Of a stretch of 64,000 bases of DNA, positions 1 to 9,182 are shown one piece after another. This DNA comes from Acanthochlamys bracteata (Eukaryota > Streptophyta > Magnoliopsida > Pandanales > Velloziaceae). The stretch is from positions 6,959,270-7,023,269 of the forward strand of contig CM034136.1 in NCBI GenBank assembly GCA_019914995.1, read 5' to 3'. Each line of letters starts with the position of its first letter. The stretch's first letter is position 1. The position numbers and the translations under genes were made by a program. Below the pieces are notes generated by a model that ran no database searches, was not told where the DNA came from, and worked only from the letters and a program-made list of their open reading frames with translations.

Positions 1-266
1 AAATTTTTGTTTTTATATTGGGGCTAATGGACATGTGGCACCGTTTGGAGAAATCCTCCAAGGCCCATAAAGTAAAAAAAGGAAAAAATATAAACCCTTA
101 TTCCCTTTCCAGTGACACGACAACTGTCTCTGGAAAAGCGTGGCTCGCACGTAACGCGATCGCCTACTTATAACCAACTTGCACTTTTCAAATCACCACC
201 ATCAGATCTTTCAAAAGCGTTTCCTAAAGAACAAAAAAACCTCAAAACCACGATCGGAGATTAACC
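1..266 (+). promoter_or_regulatory. Promoter and 5' leader of the DUF2828/vWA gene
   Basis: Non-coding stretch ahead of the intronless gene starting at 267. A weak TATA-like run (cttataacc) lies near 167-176, about 90 bases before the start codon, and a CT/CA-rich leader follows. The AAACC ATGG context at 267 is good for plant initiation. No upstream gene is visible. Confidence 0.45.
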
Positions 267-2243
267 ATGGCTTCTTCCTCCGCCGCAGGTCCTCGTCTTA
301 TCGGTCCACCGGCGGTCCGGGTAGCGGCGATTCAACCTGCTCCGGCTCTCGTATCACGGCCTCCCGATGATTTCATGGATCTGATGGATGCAAGCTTCAA
401 CGCTCCTCCGCACGAATCTATGTTCCCACCAATGGGTTTTACCGAGAACCTCTCCGCGACATATCTCGCCTCTGGCAATCCTTGCCTTGATTTTTTCTTC
501 CAAGTTGTTCCTAAAACTCCTTCTGATCGTGTTACTCAACTACTCACTGCTGCCTGGAAACAAGATTCAACTACCGCCCTCAAATTAATCGCTCACCTTC
601 GCGGCGTTCGTGGTACGGGAAAATCTGACCGTGCCGGTTTCTATACTTCTGCTCTGTGGCTTCACCAGCACCACCCGAAAACTCTCGCTCTCAATGCTGG
701 AATCTTCGCTGAGTTTGGGTATATGAAAGATCTACTCGAGATTCTCTACCGAATCGTTGATGGCGCTGATACCCGTCAAAGAGCCAAATCGGAGAGCCGC
801 CGGCTTATGCCACTGGGTTGCCGTGGAAGAGTGATTTATGGCCCTGGCCGTGCCCGGAAAGTGCGGGGGAGTAAGAAGAGGGATAAGAAGAAGCTCTCAC
901 GGGAAGAGAGGATCGCCGCTGAGGTTGCTCGTGTGAAGATTGCGAAGGATAACGCTGCTTCGATCAGGCACCAGAAGCACGCGGAGCTCGCCAAACGGGC
1001 TGTTGAGCGATATGCACGTGATCCAGATTACCGGTTCCTCCATGATTGTATTTCTGAGTTCTTTGCAGGGATGCTGACCTCCGATTTTGAGCAATTGAAT
1101 GCTGGACGGCTTAATCAGATCGGATTGGCTGCAAAGTGGTGCCCATCACTTGATTCGTCATTTGATCGTACCACTCTTCTCTGTGAAAGCATTGCTCGCC
1201 GGATGTTTCCTCCGGAGTCTCATGAAGAGTACAAGGACATTGAGGAAGCACACTATGCTTACAGAGTTCGTGATCGGTTGAGGAAGGAAGTGCTTGTGCC
1301 TCTGCGGAAAGTTCTTCAGTTGCCGGAGGTCTACATGAGTGCCAGGCACTGGGATACTCTGCCCTATGGCAGAGTTGCTTCAGTAGCCATGAAGAGGTAC
1401 AAGGTTTTGTTTATGAAGCATGACAAGGAGAGATTTGAACAGTACCTTGAGAAGGTGAAGGAGGGGAAAGCCAAGATTGCTGCAGGAGGTCTTTATCCCC
1501 ATGAAATTCTGGAACCAGCTAGACATGGAGAGGATGATGAGGTGGCGGAGCTGCAGTGGAGGAGGATGGTGAGTGATATGCTGGAGAAGGGGAAGCTGAA
1601 GAACTGCATTGCTGTCTGTGATGTCTCTGGCAGCATGGATGGGCCTCCAATGGATGTTTGTGTAGCTCTCGGTTTGCTGCTATCTGAGCTCAGCGAGGAA
1701 CCATGGAAAGGGAGGGTGATTACATTTAGTGCAACTCCACAGATTCACAAGATCATGGGCGAGAGGCTTTCTGAGAAGATCAATTTTATTGAGAGAATGG
1801 AGTGGGGGATGAACACCGATTTCCAGAGAGTGTTTGACCAGATTCTGCATGTGGCGGTTGAGGGAAAGCTGGCGCCCGAGAAGATGATCAAGAGGATTTT
1901 TGTGTTCAGTGATATGGAGTTCGATGAAGCATCATCCTCAAGCAGCTGGGATATGGAGTTCGATGAAGCATCAAGCAGCTGGGACACTGATTATCAAGTG
2001 ATTTGCAAGAAATTTCAGGATAATGGCTACGGAAATTACGTACCTGAGATTGTATTCTGGAATCTCCGGGACTCAAGTTCGACTCCTGTGACTGCTAGCC
2101 AGAAGGGGGTTGCTCTTGTGAGTGGCTTCTCCAAGAACATCATGAAAGTGTTCCTTGACAGGGATGGTGCAATTGATCCTGTGGTGATCATGGAGGACGC
2201 AATTTCTGGTTTAGAGTACCAAAAGCTCGTGGTGTTTGATTGA
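267..2243 (+). CDS. DUF2828 / von Willebrand A domain protein (UCP015417 family)
   Basis: Single-exon gene of 658 residues, normal length for this plant family (TROVE/DUF2828-like N-terminal part plus C-terminal vWA domain). The biochemical role is not established; the vWA fold normally binds a divalent metal and a protein partner, and TROVE relatives bind RNA. Visible: an N-terminal low-complexity region (about 1-60), a helical region with the motif LRGVRGTGKSDR near residue 115, a very basic stretch (residues 195-215, KKRDKKKLSREER), then the vWA domain with the metal-site motif CDVSGSM (Asp about 452), the threonine in GMNTDF (about 517) and the third acidic site in FSDMEF (Asp about 549). 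So all three MIDAS elements are present. A 39/33-base tandem duplication follows directly after the last one. Start chosen at the first in-frame ATG, in a strong context. Confidence 0.92.
   Translation: MASSSAAGPRLIGPPAVRVAAIQPAPALVSRPPDDFMDLMDASFNAPPHESMFPPMGFTENLSATYLASGNPCLDFFFQVVPKTPSDRVTQLLTAAWKQDSTTALKLIAHLRGVRGTGKSDRAGFYTSALWLHQHHPKTLALNAGIFAEFGYMKDLLEILYRIVDGADTRQRAKSESRRLMPLGCRGRVIYGPGRARKVRGSKKRDKKKLSREERIAAEVARVKIAKDNAASIRHQKHAELAKRAVERYARDPDYRFLHDCISEFFAGMLTSDFEQLNAGRLNQIGLAAKWCPSLDSSFDRTTLLCESIARRMFPPESHEEYKDIEEAHYAYRVRDRLRKEVLVPLRKVLQLPEVYMSARHWDTLPYGRVASVAMKRYKVLFMKHDKERFEQYLEKVKEGKAKIAAGGLYPHEILEPARHGEDDEVAELQWRRMVSDMLEKGKLKNCIAVCDVSGSMDGPPMDVCVALGLLLSELSEEPWKGRVITFSATPQIHKIMGERLSEKINFIERMEWGMNTDFQRVFDQILHVAVEGKLAPEKMIKRIFVFSDMEFDEASSSSSWDMEFDEASSSWDTDYQVICKKFQDNGYGNYVPEIVFWNLRDSSSTPVTASQKGVALVSGFSKNIMKVFLDRDGAIDPVVIMEDAISGLEYQKLVVFD
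1911..1982 (+). repeat. In-frame tandem duplication inside the vWA domain
   Basis: Bases 1911-1949 and 1950-1982 are near-identical units, both starting GATATGGAGTTCGATGAAGC and both ending agcagctgg. The first unit has six extra bases. They encode DMEFDEASSSSSW and DMEFDEASSSW back to back, so the frame is kept. Confidence 0.9.
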
Positions 2244-2640
2244 GGATAGGTTGGTAGGCTGCTTTGGGCAGGCTCTACAAGTAGTTCTCTGTTTCAGCAA
2301 TGTCCCTGTTTCGTTTTGCGTGTTTTGGAGACAATTCACTGAAGAATTAATGTCTTTCTAGCTTTTAGTCAATATTCGCGAATAGTATATGCTTTCCTTT
2401 TTTCCACTACATATGGCAAACGAGATTTTGCTGCAACTTTGGTTCTTATGACATTTTGTGGTGAATTTACAATCAGTTCAATATAATCATCAGTAAAGCA
2501 GTGAATCTTGTGATAAAATTTACAATCAATTCACTGTGAACCTGTTGTTTATGCGGTGGTTGTCGACATGGTAATTCTTTATGATATAGCAATTGCCATG
2601 GGGTTAGCAGTATAAGCCCCTTTTAGCTTTAGCATTTCTC
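2244..2640. other. 3' UTR and downstream spacer
   Basis: Follows the TGA of the DUF2828 gene. It is T-rich, without ORFs or recognisable repeats, and probably holds the 3' UTR and polyadenylation region. Confidence 0.4.
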
Positions 2641-2850
2641 AAATACTATTTTTTAATTTATATTTTTTAATAAATATTTTATAAATATTTAAAAATTTAA
2701 AAAATATAAAAAATTTTATGTAATAAATTTTTTTATTATATATTTTTATTATCTTTTTAAGATAAAAAAAATAAAATTTATTTTTCAAAAAAAAATATTT
2801 TTATTCTAAAAAAATGTTATTTTATAAGCACAATTAAACGCTCCCTAATT
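2641..2850 (-). repeat. AT-rich MITE-like relic, family A (inverted copy)
   Basis: About 200 bases of almost pure A/T ending in ttataagcacaattaaacgc. Read on the minus strand it resembles the blocks at 27130, 44669 and 47690: same order of features, with TTACGTAAAATTTTTTTATA-like core and AAATATTTATAAAA. No coding capacity. Target duplication not clear. Confidence 0.5.
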
Positions 2851-3269
2851 CAATTGAATTGCTGAGCAGCTATGCAATCCTATGATGATGCGAGACCTTG
2901 GAGTTTCAATCAATTGATTTACCTTGTTTTTGTGTGAAATAGATTTTCATTCGTATATGAGTTGGTGGTGGATAGATTTGTGGTAAAGTGCAAGTTTCTG
3001 TAAAATTGGACTTTTGGAACTTGTCTGTAATAGGTATATATGATTGTTTCTGGCTTTCTTTAGCTCTTAATATATGGTTTTGTTGCACGCAAGGATATTA
3101 TTGTTGTTCTCACTTTCCTTCCAGCAAATTTGAAGAGCATGCAGTAATCGAAACTCGAGAAATTTTTGAGTGTCTGGCGCATATGCATGTATCTCTACGG
3201 ACGCGTTTTAGAACAGAGGAGTGCAGTGTAGTTTATTTCTATGAATTGATGAACTGCAGCAGATATATG
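2851..3269. other. Spacer before the ABCB pseudogene, nothing recognised
   Basis: An open frame runs through 2988-3308, but only its last residues (FWRLAQLSF) match a known protein, the ABCB transporter described next. The rest has no family signature that I recognise. Confidence 0.35.
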
Positions 3270-4997
3270 CTCTTCTGGAGGCTTGCTCAACTTAGTTTTG
3301 CAGAGTAGCTATATGTCTTCTTGGGAGTGTTGGTGCAGCCATTTTTTGTTCATTTAGCCCTCTTCTGACTTACACAGTAGCATTGATAGTGGCGGCATAT
3401 AGGATTGATTCTCGTGATGTACGGCATGAAATAAATAAATGGTGCTTGATCATCGCATGCGTGGGTTTTATTACAGTTCTAGCCAACTTCTTGCAACATT
3501 TTTATTTTGGTATAATGGGGGAAAGATGACTGAAGAATGATGTTCTATGGTGAGAGATGAAATACTTCCATTCTGTTATTCTTGTAGCTTTTCCTTTTAA
3601 ACTCCCTACTTTGTGTCAATGTAATAACAAATATTTTTATTTAAATTACCTTCCGGCGATGTTACGGAATGAAGCTGGCTGGTTTGATGAAGAAGAGAAC
3701 AGTGCAGACACATTGTCAATGCGCTTGGCTAATGCTGCAACATTTGTCCGTGCTGCTTTTAGCAACCGACTTTCAATTTTATAAAGGACACTGCAGCAGT
3801 TGCTGTTGCACTCCTTACTGGGATGCTACTAGAGTGGCGAGTTTTGCCCTTGTGCATAGGGAAGCCTACCAATTCTTTCTGTTTCTGCTATTCCACAGGT
3901 ATGCAGAGACTCCAAAACTTTTTTCTTGTCATCTGTGTGAAGTCTGTTGCTGGTAACAAGGTGATGGACTTGTATAGCATGCAATTGTAAAAAATATTCA
4001 AGCAGAGCTTTGTTCATGGGATGGGCATTGGTTTTTCCTTTGGCTTTTCACAATTCTTGCTATTTGCTTGCAACGCTCTTCTACTATGGCACAGCCGTTT
4101 CTGTAAAGCATGGCCGCCTCAATTTACTTACAGGACTAAAGGAATACATGGTTTTCTCATCCACAACCTTTGCGTTGGTAGAGCCTTTTGGCCTTGCTCC
4201 TTACATACTGAAGAGGAGGAAGTCTCACTTCAGTATTCGAGATAATTGACCGGGTCACAAAATTTGATCCAGATGATCATACTGGTCTGGAACCCCCAAA
4301 TGTTTATGGAACCATCACTCGATCAGAAGTGATGGTTCTGAGCAAGTTCAGTCTTAAGGTAAATGGGGGACAGACACTTGCAGTGGTTGGTGTCTCAGGG
4401 TCTGGAAAGAGCACAATAATTTCTTGGATTGAAAGATTCTATGACCCTGCTGCTGGTCAAGTATTATTAGGTGGAAGGGACTTGAAGGCTAAGGAACCAC
4501 ATGGGTCTTGTTCAACAAGAACCTGTTATTTTTTTAACAACCATAAGAGAGAACATTATTTATGCAAGGCATAATGCGACAGAGATGGAGATTAAGGAGG
4601 CCGCAAGAATAGCAAATGCACATCATTTTATAAGCAGCCTGCCGCATGGGTATGACACGCATGTAGGTCTGACACCGGTACAGAAACAGCATATGCTTGA
4701 GTGGTGTTGAAGAATGCTCCTATCTTGTTGTTGGATGAGGCAAGCTCTTCAATTGAATCCGAGTCAAGTAGGGTGGTGCATGAGGCACTTGACACATTAA
4801 TAATAGGGAACAAGGCAACCATTCTTATTGCGCATAGAGCAGCAATGATGAGGCATGTGGATAACATTGTTGTCTTGAATGGTGGAAGGATTGTTGAACA
4901 AGGCTTGCATGATGCCTTGATGCAAAAGAATGGATTATATGTTCGGTTGATGCAACCTCATTTTGTGAAAGGACTTCCGCAGCATCGACTGTTTTAA
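3270..4997 (+). pseudogene. ABCB6/ABCB20-type ABC transporter pseudogene (3' half)
   Basis: Decayed copy of the second half of a B-subfamily ABC transporter (P-glycoprotein type, a plasma-membrane pump). Matches in order: FWRLAQLSF at about 3275; NFLQHFYFG-like remnants near 3480; MLRNEAGWFDEEENSADTL from 3659; the KQSF.HGM..GF.FGFSQFLL segment from 4000; LKVNGGQT with an intact Walker A GVSGSGKST near 4395-4420; [10 protein letters not shown] in a shifted frame near 4503; [16 protein letters not shown] near 4620; then Walker B ILLLDEASSSIESES from about 4723 to the stop at 4997. Breaks: stop codons after SFAE, several frameshifts, loss of the strand before GLVQQEP, and loss of most of the signature region (LTPVQKQ then a frame change). 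An intron with GTGAGA donor appears retained at about 3549, so this is an unprocessed duplicate, not a retrocopy. No first half is visible. Confidence 0.88.
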
Positions 4998-5830
4998 AGC
5001 AAATTCGATGTTAGCATATGTACACTATTTCGATATGATGCCCGACTTCTATGTTCCCCAAAAATCAAGCGGCGGCACCCTGGAATCAGAACTTTGTTTC
5101 TGGCAAGTTGCCGCTCGAGGAGCAGTTTCTGTAAGGGCGTATTTTAAGCTTCTGATTTTATTTTTTTCGTCAAATTTTAAATTTCGAATAGTTCATATAT
5201 TTTAATTACACAAAAAATTTAAAATTTTAATTCTATTTTTTTATTTGTACATTTTTTAATACAATTATATGTTTTAATTTTTAATATAATTTTAAAAATT
5301 ATTAAAATATAAATACTAAATTTTAATTTAATTTAATTTTTTAAATAATTTTATTTTTTATTTTTTATTTTCACGAAATTTAACTATAGATATTTGAAAA
5401 ACTTTCTAAAATTCAAAGATCGCTACGGGTGGATATTGACTCGGCAGGTGAGCTAGTTTAACTCTTAAATTGTATGTCCAAGACTGTCGACGGTGGGACG
5501 ATGAGGTTGACAGCAGTTTACATAAATCCTTGGATGTAGAGTTGTATGCAATTACTCTTTTTGGTCGTAGCATTCTTTTCTACTCAAGGGTGCATTGCAT
5601 CCATTATGTATTTAATTCGCTAGTTAAATTGGCGGGTGTTGTAATATATTTACATGAGGGAAGTGGTTTGGCAATGGGAAAAGTTATTTTCTCGCAGATT
5701 TCAGTTTATATTTTCATTGATTCATCATTTCGCAAGCAATGTGTATTGCTTTTGGTTGATTGTAAGTTTCGTACTTTATGGTATTATCTGGAGTGGCGGT
5801 AAAAGTTGATGGCCCTTTACTTTGACTATA
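4998..5830. other. AT-rich spacer without recognisable genes
   Basis: Bases 5150-5400 are over 80% A/T with long T and A runs, probably an old MITE remnant. ORFs at 5008-5205 and 5470-5802 have no family features. Confidence 0.35.
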
Positions 5831-6023
5831 GGTGTGTTCTTTTGCATCCGAAAATTACTTTTTTTTATTAAAAAGTCACTTTTAATTTATTTTTTATTAC
5901 AAAAAATATAAAAAATCACTTTCAACACATTTTTCAATACAAAAACAACACATCACTTCCAATAATATTATTTCAAATAACTCACTTCTAAAGAACTCAC
6001 TTCCAAAGCTAAAAGAACACACC
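5831..6023. mobile_element. 193-bp MITE with GGTGTGTTCTTTT ends
   Basis: Left end GGTGTGTTCTTTT and right end AAAAGAACACACC are perfect inverted repeats of 13 bases. ATA flanks both sides (5828-5830 and 6024-6026), a likely 3-base target duplication. The interior is AT-rich and non-coding. Size and ends fit a PIF/Harbinger-like MITE, though the family assignment is inference. Confidence 0.75.
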
Positions 6024-6087
6024 ATATCTGAAGTTGTGCTTTATGTGTACCTTGTTTTTTTGTATTAACCTGCCGCCCGGGCTCTTA

Positions 6088-6290
6088 GGCGTGTTTACTA
6101 TAAAGTAAAGTTTAAAAATTTAAATTTAAACTTAAAAAATTAATAAAATAACTTTTATATAAATTTTGTATTAGTAGTAAATTTTAAAAATAAATTATTT
6201 TTAAAAAAACATTTTGATAGAAAAATTATTTTAAAATTTTTATATTAAAAATAATTTTTTAAAAAAATTAAGGTATCGGTAAACACACCC
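6088..6290. mobile_element. MITE-like element, family B (GGCGTGTTTAC ends)
   Basis: Begins GGCGTGTTTAC and ends GTAAACACACCC, inverted repeats of about 11 bases around roughly 180 bases of A/T sequence. Related ends occur at 26532-26762, 42616-42880 and 52447-52726. Confidence 0.65.
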
Positions 6291-6354
6291 TTGAATAAAG
6301 GTATCATTTCCAAAATTTTGTCTCGTGGCAATGGCGCCAACAATATAATAATGA

Positions 6355-6610
6355 AGACTACAAAGAGCTTATTTATCTGCCTATTAAATTCACTTTTTCA
6401 AAAATTTATTTTTAAATTTAAACTCATTTTAAATTAAATTGAACACAAATATTAAACTAAATTTTTTCGTCAAAAATTTCACTATCAAAAAATTCAAATT
6501 TTAAAACTAAAAATTTTACTTACAAACTCAATTTTAATACAAATTAAACACAAAAGACTTGCTTATCAAAATTACTTTTAACTCCAAAATTATTTTTTAT
6601 AAACTCACTC
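6355..6610. repeat. Degenerate family B relic
   Basis: No clear terminal repeats, but the interior (taatacaaattaaacacaaa, then ttttaactccaaaattattt) closely parallels the interior of the element at 42616-42880, so this is probably a decayed copy of the same family. Confidence 0.45.
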
Positions 6611-6787
6611 GGAATATTGATCCTAATAACCCCCAATTAGCACAATTCTTCAGTAATTTTTGCACTATAACTTAATTGGAATTACAAAAAATTTCAAAAC
6701 CTGTAAGAGCTCTATAGACATTTAAGTTCACTTCTGCGTTTCCAGAATATTACGAGAGACAAAAAAGAAAAAACAACAATTTAAACT

Positions 6788-8688
6788 TCATATGTCTAGC
6801 ATCTTGAATGAATCTGCAACTACCTTCAGTTTGTTTCTGACTCTGCTCCACCGTCTCTCATTGGCTCCCACAACCAATGTGTAATATCGCCCTTTTGCAA
6901 CACAAAACATGTTTTTAACATCTTACCAACATCATGCTAGATATACATTACAGTATGTACAAAATATCCTGGTTTCTATTTCACAGAAATTTCAGTAAGA
7001 AAACAATAAAAAAACTTTAAAACTAAGTAAACATACCATTTCCAATTGCTATTGTTGCAAATGCTGTTCGAGAAAAGATTGGAGACTCCAGTTCATACTC
7101 AAAGGTCCAGTAATTCTTTCCATCTACAGTGCGCTGAGAGCAGAAGATAGTCACATTTATTTAGTCTAACGTTTCTTGTATTAAACTAGAAAAATCGATG
7201 TACAAACTAGAGAAGGTTGACCGTCTACATTCTAAGTCATCTAAAATGTGGCCTTTGCTTATTTAAATTTGAGGAAGAATATTTGTTATCCTTCTTAAGA
7301 CCAGCTTTGCAAAATTTCGTAAACTTCAAGCAACTTATGTTTGTCAAACATAGTAGGAATATGCTGACTACTATCAAGTAAAATCCACATTTAGGCTTTC
7401 ATGAACCTCTAAATAATGGTTGGCTCCAATATTTTACACCCTCCTGTAGAGAATTCAGCAATGCAGTTCCTATCTTCAAATTTTGTGCCATTGCAAAAGA
7501 CCATTCAGGTGATCAATTATTGAACTGTTACTTGTGTCAATCAATGAAATTAAAGTACATCTATGACAGAGATTGCTGTTCTAACCTCTTGCATCTCATA
7601 TATGGTTGGCTTTTGGGTTGGTGCAGCATATACATTTTTCACCAAACTGAAAATTGCCTGCAAACATGGAAAAAGTAATACTTCAAGAATACAAATCTAG
7701 GACCTAGGTAAAGACTGATACTGAATTTTTAGGATAATGATTCATTGCTCCAGTAATTACAGCCAAGGGAGCGTATATACCTCTTCCATTGGACCAAGGT
7801 CATGAATGTCAGTTTTATCAGTAGGTATGAAACTGACTCTGACATGTTGTAATGCTGCAAATCGATCTTTAAATGCAGAATCTGCTCCTCGATAATCAAA
7901 ATCCTATACAAAAATAGGCAATTATAGAAATTTCAATAGATTCAGCTATAATTTAGTATCATCGAGTAGAGAAGTGGAATAAGTGCCAGAACAACAAATT
8001 TTTGGAAACTGATGCTTTTATAAATCAATGTAAAGTACCCGCCAATCAGATGGGTAAAAGTATGAGTATCCATCAGTAAAATCAACAAATGCTTGATACT
8101 TGTCAGGTACTTCTGCACATAGAACCAACAACACACAAGGTAAATAGTCTTAACTCCTATTCGATCATCATCAAAAAAGTGTGAAATATTTAACTTTTAC
8201 ACGACCATCCGGTATTCAGCATCGAACTATCTTTAGTATCATGAAGTCAGTGGATTATACATGACTCTATTGTTAATTGCTATACACATAAACGAATAAC
8301 TTAACGAGAAACAGCGTCAAAGAAGAAACCTTCAGCAAAAGTAAAACTTGGTGTTACTAATTTAGAAGCCAATGTTGCACCTCCAATTAACAACAGTCTT
8401 CTCCTGACACAATCTAAAAGATACACACAGCATTATCTACTTAAATCAATGGAATTGTTGAATCTTTCTAATTGATATGTAAATAGAGAAGCAAAGAAGC
8501 TTACAATTGTTGCTCAAATTCAATGGAATCACTGCTGATTGAGTTGAATCAACAGAACTACTTACAGGCAACTGCATTCAAAAGCTAAAATTAACAGACA
8601 AAAACAACAAAACTGCAACGAACAACCAAAGAACATTCAAAATTACTTGCTTGGGAAGCGTTGAAGAACAGATTGCTAACGCCGCCAT
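6788..8688 (-). CDS. PPD6: PsbP domain-containing protein, PPD6-like, thylakoid lumen
   Basis: Eight exons, read as complement of 8647-8688, 8505-8571, 8330-8413, 8039-8112, 7781-7903, 7586-7657, 7037-7133 and 6788-6891; phases close to 220 residues. All introns are GT..AG. The N terminus is a plastid transit region. It is followed by a twin-arginine lumen signal (CVRRRLLLIGG, hydrophobic stretch, then FAE as likely processing site), which implies Tat export into the lumen. The mature part is one PsbP fold: VPDKYQAFVDFTDGYSYFYP, then the helix with DLGPMEE, the strand DGKNYWTFEYEL and the C-terminal YYTLVVGANERRW..V motif typical of PsbP-like proteins. PsbP relatives help build or repair photosystem II/NDH; the PPD6 role is not well defined. 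Subfamily assignment is from remembered similarity. Head-to-head with MON1. Confidence 0.88.
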
Positions 8689-9182
8689 TTTTAGCGACGA
8701 TGATGATGATTTCGATTGGTTTACTATTTACAGTTGATGAATGTTTCATCGGCCACACGGTCCTTATCCATCTTCTCAAAATGCGTGCGAGCGCTCTTTG
8801 CCGCGATACCAAATTCCAAATTGCAAAGTCAGGTCCTAGGACTTCAATATGTTATTTCAATAAAAGTTTTTTCCAGCTCATTCATCTATCGGTCAGTTTC
8901 TGGGCCGTTCGCTTGATATAAGTGTTTTAACTCGGTCCAGTAAACTTGAAATAGCTAATTAAACACCCCGATTGATGTACTAATTGAGGTATTATGGTCA
9001 AGGAAATTGTGAAAGAGGAAACGTAACAAAAGTTAAATATTAGTAGACTGACATTGCAAACTAAGCTATAAACTTCGGCCGGTGGTCTGGTGTCTCCCCC
9101 AGAGCTAGAGCCATAAGGTAGAAGACGGTAACTCTGGAGACGTTCTTATTCTCTCTAAGTCAGAGCTTCAAACCCTAGAGCA
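8689..9182. promoter_or_regulatory. Shared divergent promoter of PPD6-like and MON1
   Basis: Only 494 bases separate the two start codons (ATG at 8688 on minus, 9183 on plus), so both promoters and leaders must lie here. No strong TATA box is evident. Confidence 0.55.

Noticed and set aside
3270..4997. Retrocopy (processed pseudogene) origin of the ABCB copy
   Set aside because: An intron-like segment with GTGAGA donor lies between the MMF and MLRNEAG coding pieces, and no poly-A tail is seen.
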